Source of the DNA: Lutraria lutraria
Lineage: Eukaryota; Mollusca; Bivalvia; Venerida; Mactridae
DNA: 64,000 nucleotides
Direction of reading: 5' to 3'
NCBI GenBank assembly: GCA_964023205.1
Contig: OZ026844.1
Span: forward strand, 11,580,790-11,644,789
A program made the position numbers and the translations under genes. Of the stretch, positions 23,581-36,616 are shown one piece after another; position 1 is the stretch's first letter, and every line of letters starts with the position of its first letter. The notes beneath the pieces were generated by a model. That model was not told the DNA's origin and did not search any database. It saw only the letters and a program-made list of their open reading frames with translations.

Positions 23581-26034
23581 TCTTGTTACATGTATTAACA
23601 TTTTCATTTTCCAAAATGCACAGTGTAAAAACTATGTTTCTGGTTACACGCTCATTTAAAGGATTACGTTTTTTGCTCTTGAATTGTTTAAGCTTGTAGA
23701 AATTAAGGGAAAAATGTGAGAAAGTGGGTTTACTCGTCCTTGGGCTTGATAGAAAGTCTAGCCGGTCTGCGGGCAAAAATAGGGTAGGTCGGGTGACAGA
23801 AAACAAACAGATTTCGGCCTCGATCATACTTTGGTGTATAATTGGTATAAAATATAAAGACGTGGTTCTATCCATAAATTTAAAACTAAAGGAATATAAT
23901 ACAGCGCACCAAGGCTATGAATGTCTGTTGTAACTAAACGAATTGAAAAAAAAGTTCAAGATGTGAATGTCTAATCGGGATAAAGTATTTTTCTGAATGT
24001 TCGTCCCATCCGCATGTTTGCCACAAAAATTTAAAAAAAAACTTTATTCCGTTTTCAGGCCTTTATCAAAGATCACTGTCTTCACAACATGATAGCCGCG
24101 ACACAGTTGTAATCCTTGGTGCGCTACATCACTTTAAGTTACTTTAATTAAGTCATTTCATACAAAAAAGGCAATTTACCTGTGAGTCGAGAGATTATGT
24201 TTACAGATAGAAAGTCCGGTGGGCGATCAACTGATGTCATCGGTTGCATATAACGATTGTATCCCAAAAAGTATAATTCTGAGCACTGTCACGGAAATCG
24301 TATGTGATTGAAATGCTTTCGGTTTAATCAACTCGCCTGACACGTGCTATCACATTTCATTATTGTATAAAATTTTGTTATAAATTGACATAGTGTACCA
24401 TCATTGAATATCGATCAATACTTCAATATTTTCATCCCTTTTAAAAACAAGTAATGTTTCTACGAATGATTCATAAAAAGTCAGCTATCACGATTTCAAC
24501 AAACCACTCACATAGCCATCTTCCAACGTGTGGTTTACCATAACAAAGTACCACCATAATGTTTATATCTCCCGTAGATATATACACCAGAGTCAAGTTC
24601 TCATTGTTTTTACAATCCTAAGTGTCTCAATATAATAACAAGGTGTAAACAAGTTATCGTCCGTTTAGTATTTCAATAATCTAGCTTTATAACCAATTAT
24701 ATTCGTAACTACTCGGGTATTTCCGAAACTGAACACTTTCTGTAGGCAAACGCCGAGGGGTTCCGATTGAACCAGTCTGATCCACTGAACAAATTCCATG
24801 TTGACACAGTTACAAACATGTTCACACATCAAATCCAATTATTCAACTTAGTAACAAATTCGGAATATTTCGGTACAGCATCAGAATGACACGGTGGCTT
24901 ATCAGCATCGCAAATGAGTTAACTGGCCACAATAATAAACACAGCAATAAAACTCCCATTACGCTGAGCAACCTGCTGTGCTGTCCATTGAAGTTTACTG
25001 TTATAAATTCTTTGAGCCATGCGTGTTAGATTTATCTTCGTCCAGTAAAGTCAGCAGGTCACTGGGTTATTTATAGAATTTGTGATCTTTTAATATTGTA
25101 ATGTTGATTAATTTAGATGATAGTACTGTTGAGTGTTAATAAGATTGTGAAATCAAATGTTGCAAGAACAAGTGCGTAGAAAACAAAAATATGTAAACGA
25201 GACGCCAAGTGGAAACAAGTGGCCCTAGAGAATGTAGGACAAAAGCTCCCCCGGACAAAAGCTCTCCCGTTGATTTTGTCCGGATACCGGCCCTAGAGGG
25301 TCTTGAGATGTTGCCACATGCCAAGTATCTATCTCAACCTTGTATATGTACTTTATACAAGATATTTTATACCCTCGTATACAAATCTATACAAAATGTG
25401 ACCTCTGGGACGGGGCTGTTTATGACCCCATAGACATAGCTTTTATGAATGGCTTGTACATTTCTATGGTGAGATCAGGTAATTAATTGTGGTTTGCCCA
25501 AATTTAAACAATTTTGTTGACAAAAGCATCTATTTTCAATAATTATTTACAGTGTGCTGAACATTGTGTTATTAAGATGCCATGGAATTTAGGCCTGCAA
25601 TCATTCACACCAAGACTCGATGTAAGTGCAACTTTAAATTCTGACCTAAGAACTTGACGCCATGCCAACTGCAAAAGTTGCATAATTCAGGTTATATGGT
25701 AGATGCCATTTGCTTTCTTTGGGTTCAGAAGGATCACATACATAAATTACAATTCAACCAGGATTGTCACTGTTCCCTGGCCGAAGGTAGGCAATGGCAA
25801 TCAGATGCAACACAACAGAAACAATGTCACCTGATGTGACGATACTAACACTTGACTGTTGTGCATGGTTGAAGAATAGTTACATATTCCATTAATAATT
25901 AAGTCGATCTTTGCCATCTCCGCTTCACTCTTTGTTTGTTTTATGTTGTTAAAAATCTGGGTCTGAATTGTTAGTGTGGGTTTTCTAGACGAATTATTCT
26001 TATGAGCATTAGTTTATTATAGCTGTCCGCGAGT

Positions 26035-26530
26035 ACTTACTATAGTGTCTATTACTAGTTTGGCTAATCATGGCCATTTGATTGGCTAATGGTGATGACT
26101 GAATCTATTAATAGTTGACAGGTAAGTAAATCATGAAGGCATTGCCTAGATAAGTTGTTGTGTGGCTATTTGAAGTTCAATGTGGTTGTATGATAATGCT
26201 CAGATGTATGGTGAATTCGTTAACATTTAGGGTTGATTCTATTTGATTGATGTAGGGTATGATATAACCATGTGCTTGTGAACTATATACATGAGTTTAT
26301 TCATTTGTCAAATACTCATGATTGTCATTATAATGTGTATTAAACTATTAATCATATCATGTAAATAGTTTATACCATTGGATTGAATTAAATATACAGA
26401 CAATATCCTATATGAAAAAGCAACTTCATACAAACAACATAAACCAATATGCTTCTTGAAATTCGTCTACCCAGGTAGTTGTATTAGTTGATACAACTAC
26501 CTGGTCTACCTATAACGTTTTGTTATAGTA
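26035..26530 (+). repeat. Old duplicated segment, copy 2
   Basis: Partner of 23040-23580, with the same ordered words and scattered differences. It carries a separate palindromic insertion at 26471 that the other copy lacks, so copy 1 shows the empty site. Confidence 0.6.
26471..26504. mobile_element. 34-bp palindromic insertion with target duplication
   Basis: Two perfect 14-bp arms (CCAGGTAGTTGTAT and its complement) around a 6-base loop. GTCTAC precedes it, and TCTAC (GTCTAC counting the shared G) follows. The paralogous site at 23551-23557 reads straight through as TCTACCT with no insert, so this segment was inserted after the duplication. Confidence 0.75.
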
Positions 26531-26654
26531 ACTGCTGTTCTTGCTATGTACCTGGCGCAACATTATGTAGTGCTGCACAGTGCACTGGCAATGTGTCATG
26601 GTGTATTAATATTGCTGCATCATACTTATTTTCATTTTAATAGTGATGATGTTA

Positions 26655-26880
26655 TTAGCTCAACAGAGCGAAATTCAGCGTGAGGTATTCGTATACTATT
26701 GTGTCCCCTACTGTCGTCCGTCCGTCCGTCTACAATTCTTCTGAAGCGACTTTGTCAAGTCTGAAGAAACTCCACAGGAATGATCTTTGAGTGGTCCTTT
26801 ACAAAAGTTGCTGAACGAATATCATTCCTTGTAGAACTCTGGTTCCATTGGCAACCAGAAGGAAAACTTAATAAATATTT
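26655..26880. mobile_element. Degenerate Helentron-like repeat fragment
   Basis: TTAGCTCAACAGAGCGAA, then GTGTCCCCTACTGTCGTCC with a repeated GTCC motif, is the characteristic head of mollusc interspersed repeats like the better element at 45384. No tandem core or 3' hairpin is visible. Confidence 0.5.
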
Positions 26881-27344
26881 TTGTCATAATTAAACCACAT
26901 GGTCTTAAGCGGGTGCAGAACGTCATGTACCATTTCATAAATGTACCAGTGCCTTTATGCTTAAAGTAAAAAATCATTGATTGAATTATGTGATTTATTA
27001 TGTATAAACAAGTATTATTATTTAACATTATGAGTATTATTATTTGGCATTATGCTTTTGTGCATTTATGTGTACTTTGAGAATACGATAAATTGATAAT
27101 ACAAAGTGAGAAACCCATGTTCTTGTACCAACAAGTAATTGGTGTAACCTGATACTACTGGTCAGAGGAAACATATAGAGTGAGTCTCTTATCCGATTTC
27201 ACACATAATAAATTATGAATTACAGAGTAAACTCTGAGAAAGCGGGTTTAGTATGGAACGCCTTAACTGTCTTATATTACCAAACAGTCCGATATAATGT
27301 CAATATCGCTGAACGTAAATGCATGCGACCACTATATAATGGCA

Positions 27345-27756
27345 AAATCTCTATATATAAATATAAAAATCAATATAAAATGGCAAAACATTAATATGTA
27401 AAGGCATAACTTCTTTATATGTAGATAAAACATTGATATATAAAGGCAAAACTTCATTATATAAAGATAAAACATCAATATATAAAGGCATACCTTCTTT
27501 ATATAAAGATAAAACATTAATATATAAAGGCATAACTTCTTTATATAAAGATAAAACATAAATATATAAGGGCATAACTTCCTTATATAAAGGTAAAACA
27601 TTAATATATAAAGGCATAACTTCTTTATATAAAGGTAAAACATTAATATATAAAGGCATAACTTCATTATATAAAGGTAAAACATTGATATATAAAGGCA
27701 TAACTAGGTAAAACATTAATATATAAAGGCATAGCTTCATTATATAAAGGTATAAC
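27345..27756. repeat. 42-bp minisatellite made of two 21-bp half-units
   Basis: About ten units of 42 bp. Each has an AACATTAATATATAAAGGC half and an ATAACTTCTTTATATAAAGGT half that share TATATAAAGG. The left end is ragged and shorter units appear. The repetitive open frames on - follow from the period being a multiple of 3 and are not taken as genes. Confidence 0.9.
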
Positions 27757-28130
27757 AATAATATGGTGATAAAATAATCTTTGCAAAATAAAATAAAAAT
27801 AGTCTAGATAATAGTATTTATAAGTGTGAAAGCTTTTGATATGATTACCAAGTAAATGATCTAACTATAAATATAGTTTGGTTTGATGTATATGACACAA
27901 CTAATGTATTTTGTTCATCATTATTTCAAGCAGAGACATAGCTCTGGTTCAAGTATACTAGACTGTCCAATTTTTTATTGATCATACTATTATCGGATAG
28001 TCCGACAACGACCTGTGAATGATCAAAGATCATCTAAGTCTATTCTGTAGGGTGAGTGGCATTTCGGAACATTTCGGTGGTTTCCGTATAAAAAAAATAA
28101 TATCAGTTATTTTCCGATTTATCTGAGATT

Positions 28131-28215
28131 AAGAGCGTAGCTCAATCGGTAAAGTTGATGATCTTCTCACTTACGCAGCCTGTTAGGCAAAATGTTAAAG
28201 GTTCGAACCCCATGT
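28131..28215 (+). pseudogene. tRNA-like sequence with intact pol III boxes
   Basis: An exact A-box pattern (TAGCTCAATCGGT, 28138) and an exact B-box pattern (GGTTCGAACCC) lie about 60 bases apart. That is longer than in an intron-less tRNA. The sequence between gives no good anticodon stem and the acceptor ends do not pair. A decayed tRNA or SINE head fits better than a working tRNA. Confidence 0.4.
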
Positions 28216-28810
28216 GAACGCCTTTTCCTATCCATCTTTAATTGGTATTTGGTTATTGCAAATTTTAACTTTTATATTTGGACTGAATTTCGTATGTAAT
28301 ATATTTAATTTCATTTCACGTAATTTCAATTTCAATTACTCCTTCGTTAGCAGTATCTATTCTGGAGCCAAGCACGTACTGTCAGAATCTAATAAATTGC
28401 TTCGTTGTAGCATATGACATCGTCTGCATACTTTGAGAACAGAGTTTGATTTTGATTGCAAATATATACCCTTTTTAACATAATTAAAGGCACCGAAATC
28501 ACGAGCCGCAATGTATGCTTTGAAAAAAGGGGCATACATATTAAGGATACGAACCAATACAATTCAGTTTGATAATGTTTCTAATTTCAGAACTACACAG
28601 GCTACTTACAACAGTATAGTCTACAAAATTTTAACGTAAGGTCATATATAAATGTACTTGGTCATTGTATTACTGATCCATAGTTCAAAGAATGGAACAA
28701 TCATCGACCTTTCGTCACGACTCACTGCTCGATTTCTATCTATATAATCATGGAGCATGCACATTGTTTATACAAACAATAAATTCTTAAAGCGTTTATA
28801 TCATGAAACA

Positions 28811-28885
28811 ATTGTGCACGTGGGCTGGTCTAGCTTCTTTTGATTATAGACCCGGTCACGTGCATAAAACAGACCCGTGCACGTA
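28811..28885. promoter_or_regulatory. Cluster of CACGTG/GCACGT motifs
   Basis: TGCACGTGGGC, GGTCACGTGCAT and CGTGCACGTAATT fall within about 70 bp. CACGTG is the binding core of bHLH factors and RCGTG is the core of hypoxia response elements. No gene start is recognisable beside it, so a role is only a possibility. Confidence 0.25.
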
Positions 28886-29512
28886 ATTATTTTTGATAAT
28901 ACAGGTCATTAAAGGATATGGACCTATCAGAAAACAAAGAAGTAGCTAGGTGTGTTATTGTAGAGTTTTACTTCTGTATCATCATAATTATGCTTACATT
29001 GCAAGAATTTGTATAATCACTTAAATCACGAAAAACATGAAGTTTGTAAATAGTCTGATATAAGTGTGCTGGAGAACATGGAATGCAAGCAGACGAAATG
29101 TCGTCTGGTTCAGTAAAACGTTTTGTTGTAAAATTATTAGAATAATACATGAGCTTATACGACTATACCCCCAGCAGAGCTACTGAATATTCAAACGTTT
29201 GTAAGAGGACACTTTTCAAAAACTCAACTTTCACGTGGACATAATCCATTATCGTCGTATAAGTCAGATACACGTACTCGTATTTTCTTTAAAAATGTCT
29301 TCTTACAACGCTAAGATGACGGTTCGTTAAGACAAGCAACCATTTATACTCGGCTTCGCCTCGGACAGAATGGTTGTTTTTTAAAGAAAAACTCGTGCTT
29401 TATCTATTTCATGTACATTTTATTTGGCTGTTAAGGCAAAATAAATGAATATGTAGTTTCCACTAACATCCCCCTAATTAGGTTAATGGAAATTTAATAA
29501 AATCGTTCGGAG

Positions 29513-29541
29513 CAAGGACTTATATAATAAGTAAGTCCTTG
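29513..29541. mobile_element. Palindromic insertion, second CAAGGACTTA copy
   Basis: Arms CAAGGACTTA and TAAGTCCTTG enclose a 9-base loop. The flanks GTTCGGAG and GTTCAGAG form a 7-of-8 direct repeat. It shares its terminal 13 bases with the palindrome at 23390. Confidence 0.65.
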
Positions 29542-30049
29542 TTCAGAGGTATAATCATATTATACAAAAATAAAGATACAGGCCAGAATAAACTGACTGA
29601 ATTAGCGGATATACTCTACGCTTAATGATGCATACTAGTATAATATATATCAAGTTGAGTAAGATCATAACCGAATTACAAAAAAATCATATAGAATCAT
29701 GCAGTGTGTAGCTGATTAAGCGTCTGTCGATCAAATTTTACACATGGTCAGATGCTCAATTTTAGGTTCAACGTACGCTGTTTTGACACACATGTATGTT
29801 TCTAGTGGAAAACGAGATTTACGTGAAATGGAAATGCTTGCATATTGACGTAATTCAATCAGTTCGTGGTACGGGGTGTCTTACCTTTAGCCTGATCCCG
29901 TGATTTTCACTTTTCACAATCTTTGTGAGTTAAATGGGCATGCCATTTTTGCCGTACATATATTAAGTAAGTATTATGATACAAAAATATTTTAATATTA
30001 TGTATTCGACGATCATTTACAAACTGAAGTAAAAATGGAAAAAAGGAAA

Positions 30050-30125
30050 AGTGAGTTAGTGGATTCGAACCATCGCGGTAACTTGAAAACAAGTTTATCA
30101 GCCGCCTACCTTACTGAATTATCGA
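30050..30125 (-). pseudogene. tRNA-like sequence, degenerate
   Basis: On - there is a good B box (GGTTCGAATCC) after an approximate A box (TAATTCAGTAAGG), and a T-run downstream. The middle forms an AACTTG/CAAGTT hairpin with a 4-base loop, not an anticodon loop, and the acceptor ends do not pair. Confidence 0.3.
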
Positions 30126-32143
30126 GAAAATCTTTTACTTAAAACTAATTTAAGTCATGTGTTCATGACGGTTTATCATCATGTGTTGATGCCCCTGTGT
30201 GGATACTGCCAGCATAGGTCAACTTTGTACAATGATCGTATGTAGTATCTCGGTTTGGTGGCATTTTGTTCACATGTTTGTCTGTATACTTTACATCTAT
30301 TTGGATTAACATACTTAATGATCAACTTTTATTTATGAAGCAAACAACATTGATACTGCCGTATTGATTTAAAATGGTCTCATCGCACAATGCATTGTCA
30401 GAGAACCTCCATGTGTGCCGAAGAGACAAATGTACTAGTACATAAACCACCAAAACAGGCTTCAGTAACTGTCAAACGTAAATAAAGTAAGTCTGTGACT
30501 GGCATATAGACAAAAGATCTTGAGTTAAATGCTTAAAGTGTACAGTACATACTATTTTTCATTAAATTAGATTATATATAATATATTTATCTTATATACT
30601 GTACGCTCACATAGTGTAAGTTTTCATGGTTTAAACGTTTCGGTATTTAATGTGTGGTTGTATTGGTGTTGTTCGTTCTTTGCTTTTATTATTGAATTAT
30701 TTTCAGAGGCAGTAAAACAAATGATTATGGTTTCGGCCTTAAATATGTGTAACAAAATAGCCTTTTACCAATGAGAAAACTCCTACTTCAGCTCTGAAGA
30801 TTATGTATCTAACAAATTTAGATCAAAATCAAGTTTAATACAATTGCGCCAAATAAGGGCAATTTCTTGCAGGTCAAGAATTTGATATTCGTTTCAATCA
30901 ATAACTGAAGACACGAACTGGAGATTTCAAACTAAGTTCAATGTAAATGTCTCTCAGTGCATATCTTTGTTGTTAAGATGCGAGGGAAATATTTAAAAGT
31001 CTCCGCGGTTAGTGAAATAGTTCAGTTTGTCTCAGTACCAAGATAATTGCAAAAAAGGTTCTTATCACTGCCCTTAGCTTGGTATTCAAACACGTCTGGC
31101 ACGTGCTGTCATATCTTAAGGGGGTAATCTGTGTTGTGCAGTTTGTGTAGCGTTGACTATCACACACGAATGACTAGATCACCTGGCTGTCTATTAATTG
31201 ACATATCGTTTCCTGAGCAGTAAATTATGACAGTTGCAATAAGTTCCAAATAATTGCTATGTTACACCGGTTGATGTGTGTAACACGTAACCTGCGTGTA
31301 TACACATTGCTCAGTTACTAAAAGATACGTTATGATTGGCTAAGAAACGTGTTGAGCGATCACGAGATTCTTGTTGAAGGATAATGAGGTGCGATGTGGG
31401 TAAAATTAAAATAAAATTAAATCAATTTAAGACGTATGATAAATACGCATCTTTGTTATATCGGACTCCTACACCTCGGCAAAGTCGGGAGTATTACATA
31501 TTCTCACATTACCTGGTAATCATAGAACTGCCTATTTTACTTTAAAAGACCCATTTGGTGCCTCATCTTATTGACCGGAATTGAAACGAGCGCGCGATAT
31601 TTTAAACTGTTCCCAGTTCTATGTCATCGTGAAATCGTCGAAGGTGGGAATTTGCGCCATTGGGGATATGTGGACGGCGCGGCTTCGCCTGTGCAATGTG
31701 GATATAATTGTTTCTATTCAATTTTGTGTTAGGAAAGGTACGTACGCTTGTTTCAAATCATATCACATTGTTTACTTTATATTTACTTTAAAAGGTGTTT
31801 TTGCAAACCGACTTGTTGGATTTTTTGACAAAATCTGTTCGCCATAAGTCAAGTGTGAATTTTTGTGTGTGTTTGACTGTCCTAGAATGCATCCTACCAG
31901 CAAATGATACATTTCATGTTTTTTTCCCGCAGGTGGCTCTACAATTAATTTGGATGACATTTGGGTTGGACAGTTTTGTACAGGAAGACTGTTCTTGAAG
32001 TTACTCGTGCTAACGTTATATCATCTCTGTTTCGAGGGTGGCGTAAAATACTTTAAAATGAATAGACCAGAGTCTTAATTCACACTAACCCACTAGCCCA
32101 AAGCCAGGGCCTAATAAATTTCTCATTCTCTCTCTGTTTTATA

Positions 32144-34906
32144 TAGGGTTCCCACGCTACCGGGAAAACGGGGAAAAGTCGGGAATTTCGAAAATTGTAT
32201 TCCCGGTCGTGAAAATGGCGTGATTTTAACGATATCCGTTCAAAATCGGGGAAAAAGTACGAACCGGTTTGAGTACGAAATAGTAGAGTTGTTGTCATAA
32301 CGTGTAAATAAAACGGGACCGTTTTGTAAACGTTTACTTGACAATGAACAATCACGATGTCTGCATTAGTGCGAAGCCTTTTTAGGCTAGAATTTGACGT
32401 CAGTTCGCTTAGAATTGATGTAACTACGCTGTCAATAACTGCTGTTGATATTAGCTACAGCGATCCAGCCAGTCTTCAGTACGCAACTCATTTGAAGTCT
32501 GACTTTGAAGTCAAAATACTTGGTTCTAAAGTGCAGTTCCGATGATTCCTTCTGCAGACTAAATACAGCAATCGTGGGGTCCATTGAAACACCCCAATAC
32601 ACCCCAATAACTCTGAAACACCCCAATACACCCCAATAACTGTCAAATCACCCAAATACAACTCAATAATAATAAAATTCAACTTTATATTTGATGAAAC
32701 TATATATCGTCAGAGGTCCTAACTGCGCCAATGTCCTAACTGCGCCATCTTCCTTGTTTTTATCGTAGTCTCGTGAGATTTTACCGCACGCGCCAGTGAC
32801 TGTGCGAATTTTTTTCTATGACGTAATAGATAAACGAGGATGAATATTTGTGTGAAAATACGATTCAAATATATAAATAATTCCATTTCATTTCACTCAA
32901 CTGTTTTATGTGTTTTTTTCTTAATGCAAAATGGTTTCCACGAAGAATGTCCCTTTTATGCACAAATTATTGGAGTAAAAATGTCTGGAACGCACCGTTT
33001 GCAATGTTTCCTGTTGCATCAATAAAATTCCCGTGACCATAGTCGTATTTTAAGGCTGTGCCTATTCCTATTATTACTTTTTTATCCCTTGTAGATGTTA
33101 AACTTGGTAAGTGATTTGAATCCGTATTTTTATTCTCAATTGTCTCCTGGAACATACAAAGATCAAGAAAATATTCCAACGACGCACTCATTCAAGCATT
33201 GTTATAGGAGGAAGGCGTGGACATATATAAAAATATGAAAGTAGAGAAATACAACTTAAAAATATGGGTTAATTAAATTACAGTGCTCAAATTGGAGAAG
33301 TATGGAGAGGTGACACATTTTTTTCAGTCCTCACTGTAAACAGGAGGAATAAACTATGTTAAATGCTACTCATAACCGATAAAATAGTTTTATAAGTTGA
33401 AAAATGCATTGTTTTAAGTAAATTCGTTAAAAAACCTATTAACATGAATAACCTTGCCTAAATTATTGTAAATGTCAAGACGTCACTCACGCATGGCGCA
33501 GTTAGGACCAAAAAAAATGGTGGCATTATATTTGATTCACAATGTGTTTTATGTTACTTTGTAGTAGAAACGTATTTATGATGAGGGATTTTTCTTGGTA
33601 TTGAAGTAAATTGGTTTTAATTAAGTGGTTAGTAAATAGCTTCTATTATATGTAGTGTATTAATGTAGCATTTCACAGCTAAAGCTTAGATTGGCGCAGT
33701 TTGGGCACTCGAGGATACATTTTGTATATATAAAAACAAATGCAGATTCTAATAATATTTTACGCAAGATAAGATGCGAATTAAAATTGTTAAGTTTGAG
33801 ATGTTATATGAATGCGTGCATACAGAAATTCAGTATCAACCATCAATTAATTTTTATATCAAATACTCATAAATACAAAATGAATGTAAACAAATAGACG
33901 AAGGATGTGTACTGAACGTTTAGAATGATTATTTGGTTGAAAATAAAACATTGAAATAGGTATTTTGTGTGTACTGGGTTAAGAGTTATTGGGGTGTATT
34001 GAGTTTGGTGGTCACTGGTGTTTTTAGAGTTATTGTGGTGTTTTAAGAGTTATTGGGGTGTATATGATAACTGAACAAAAATCAACGATTTTGTAAACAG
34101 TATCATTTTATGTTCTTAAATCTTGATCAGAAAAAAATGGAAAATTCTCAAAAATAAGGAAAATATGGTTAATATTGGTGAACTTTTGTTCATATTCACG
34201 AATATGGGGCATACAGTAATTAAGCCACAAATATCAAACTTATAAATCTTAATTCATATTGTTCTTGCATAAAATAGGATAACGTTTGTTTTTAGATACA
34301 TTATTTCATTCTATAAAAGTTTAATTTTATTATTATTGAGTTGTATTTGTGTGATTTAAAAGTTATTGGGGTGTATTGGGGTGTTTCAGCGTTATTGGGG
34401 TGTATTGGGGTGTTTCAATGGACCGGCAATCGTGAACGCCGTTTGTGCATTTACATTATTAGTCCAAATTGATATTGAGAGGACCTCATTTCTTTGGCCA
34501 GCAGACACATTACAGATTTTGACTGTGTGTAAAAAAGTCAGTTATTTTGCCTTTTCTCCAAAGTGGTTAAAGCCAGCAGCATGGTCTGCATGGACCGACA
34601 TTAAGTATGTTTACAGTTATGTAACTTGAGGGAGGACTTCAATGTTTTGCTAGACAGAATAACATAAGTGTGATCTCTAGGAAACTAGAAACACAAACCA
34701 ATGTTTCAGTATGCCTTTTATACAGTTTATTAGAATGCAATTTACAAACATGCATCACATAATGATGACTCTCCCCTTCTGAGCCTGCAAAAGGTTTGAA
34801 AAATGTATAGATATCCTCGACTGTAAAACCTGTAATTTTACAAAAAACCTTGAAAAAGTCTGGAAAAAGTCTGGAATTTTACCAGCAGAAATTTGTGGGA
34901 ACCCTG
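32144..34906. mobile_element. Older inverted-repeat element, AGGGTTCCCAC ends
   Basis: Left end TAGGGTTCCCACGCTACC, right end TTTGTGGGAACCCTG. GGGTTCCCAC-type ends are seen in hAT-like elements. No clear target duplication is visible, so the superfamily is uncertain. A 1.85-kb Mutator-like element (32577-34425) is inserted within it. No transposase frame is recognisable. Confidence 0.5.
32577..34425. mobile_element. Mutator-like non-autonomous element with array-bearing inverted ends
   Basis: Long inverted ends of about 130 bp start GGGTCCATTGAAACACCCC and are complemented at the right (GGGGTGTTTCAATGGACCG). The 9-bp sequence GCAATCGTG lies directly outside both ends. A 9-bp target duplication plus long ends is the Mutator/MULE signature. 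The ends are built from repeats of ACACCCCAATACACCCCAAT, so each end carries four G4 tracts on one strand. The interior has no recognised coding sequence. Confidence 0.75.
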
Positions 34907-35784
34907 TAAATATATAGATATATATATATATTTTCCTTTATACTCTATACATAATTACTGCAAAATTTACTTGTCCGAAGCAATAATTACTTGTCCCAGA
35001 CAACTGGACAAGTGCTAATTTCACAGACTGTCTCTCAAAATTGTGTATTCGGGCTATGGTAAATTGTCAATTTTTAATATCCTATAGTTCGGGCTAGTGC
35101 TTTAAAAAATTATCTCAAACACTGGAATACACTAGTTAAAACTAGTCATTGATTTTTTTGCCTATTTTTGTCGTATTTGCTCTGTGAACATTTATTGAGA
35201 ACTACAAAATAGAATCTAGAATCTGATTGTGAAGGAGCACATTTTGACATTATTTTTGTCCATTTGCAATCTTAAGAAGTCAAGCATGACTATTTCTTGA
35301 TGACTTGTTTTATTCTTTTCAAACTCAGTAAATTCCCCGTTTTTCTTCACTTTTAATTGCAATTTTTGCCTTTAAAGTTTAAAGCTTAATTTGATTTTTA
35401 CTCTTGTATGTTAATGTTATTGTAAAGTGTAAATATAAGTTGGCCTAGCTGTTTTATCCATGTTTGATGCACACTGCACTCTGCCATACACAGATTTTAA
35501 CCCTCTTCAGTAAATGTCCATAGTGGCGTTGAGGAGTACTACATTGAAGTTGAAGTATTCAGGCAGTTTTCATTTATCTCAGTTGCATTTTATGGATTAC
35601 ATGTTCTCAACATGTCTCCAGTTCAGTAATCTTAATTAAGGGAGAAAGTCAAGATGCTGCTGTAATTTAGTCAAGATGCTTACCCTTATTTCCTAGAATT
35701 GCCCTCCTTTTGAATGTATTTGATGGTAAAACGCTAGAATACTTGCAGTTTTTTTAGTATTTTGGGAACATGACCCATATACCA

Positions 35785-36203
35785 GGCTTAAATTAAAATT
35801 AAGTTTGTTTGCCCTTTACCGACCGACCCGAAAAAATCATTTCTACTCAAAACATTTTATTGCAAAATTTGGGTGAACTTTATTTTTATACTTTGGAAAA
35901 TAAACATGTACTCAGTGCTTTCGATAAACATTTAAAGTAGGTATCATTTGAAGTAATGAATGAAAACAATAATGTGTGTTAAGGCACTGAGTACATGTTT
36001 ATGGTTGATTAAAGCACACAATAAATGGTTGTATGGTTGCAGAATACATAAAATCAGTATAGAATGCTTCTAGATAGAAGTGTAATTTCATGCTAGGTAA
36101 AAGTCAAATTCAGAAATAAAATAAAATGATTTTCCTACCTACCGACCCTCTTCTAAAATTCAGGGTCGGTAAAGGGCAAACAAACATATTTTTAATTTAG
36201 GCC
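35785..36203. mobile_element. MITE, TTTGCCCTTTACCGACC family, copy 1
   Basis: About 420 bp with inverted ends of about 40 bp: GGCTTAAATTAAAATTAAG then TTTGCCCTTTACCGACC on the left, and GGTCGGTAAAGGGCAAA then TTTTTAATTTAGGCC on the right. A second copy, interrupted by another element, is at 40379-42280. Confidence 0.75.
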
Positions 36204-36616
36204 CCATTGGGATTAGGAATTTCAGCAGTGTTTTGTTAAAAATTGGGAAAATATGTGCGCCTGCAATTTTGCAATGTTTGAATGAAAACATAATTATAGT
36301 CCATAATGGAAACTTTAAATCGTTTCAAGTCTATTACCAATGAAAGATCTCTTCTTTTCAGAGGTTTTAGTTATTTTATTTTGTTGGAATTTTTTTATTG
36401 TGAATTGGGGAGAAAAAACAATTTTGTTTTTAAAATTAACCCAAACAAATCTGTGCTAAAATATTTACTTGAATTGCCCTCCTCTTGAATATATTTGATG
36501 ATGAAACGCTAAAATACTTCATAAATCAGAAAACTTACTTGCAAATTTAGACTTTGAATTTAAAATGTTAAATGTTCATAAAACTGTACATATCATTTCT
36601 GGACAAGACTTAGTAT

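Larger units (their letters stand above)
22880..26654. other. Intergenic, no gene recognised
   Basis: Short open frames only, with no family I recognise and no run of credible exons. It contains one arm of an old duplication (23040-23580, matching 26035-26530) and two palindromic insertions described separately. Confidence 0.5.
27757..32143. other. Intergenic, no gene recognised
   Basis: No protein family recognised on either strand. It contains two tRNA-like segments, an E-box cluster and one palindromic insertion, listed separately. Around 31560-31760 the sequence is richer in CG and carries a CCAAT-type box (GCCATTGGGG), which could be a promoter or just local composition. Confidence 0.4.

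Noticed and set aside
27332..27758. Repetitive 117- and 135-residue frames on -
   Set aside because: They translate the 42-bp minisatellite; two frames are open at once and neither has protein-like composition.
32357..32545. 62-residue frame left of the Mutator-like element
   Set aside because: No family recognised, and it lies within an older transposable element.
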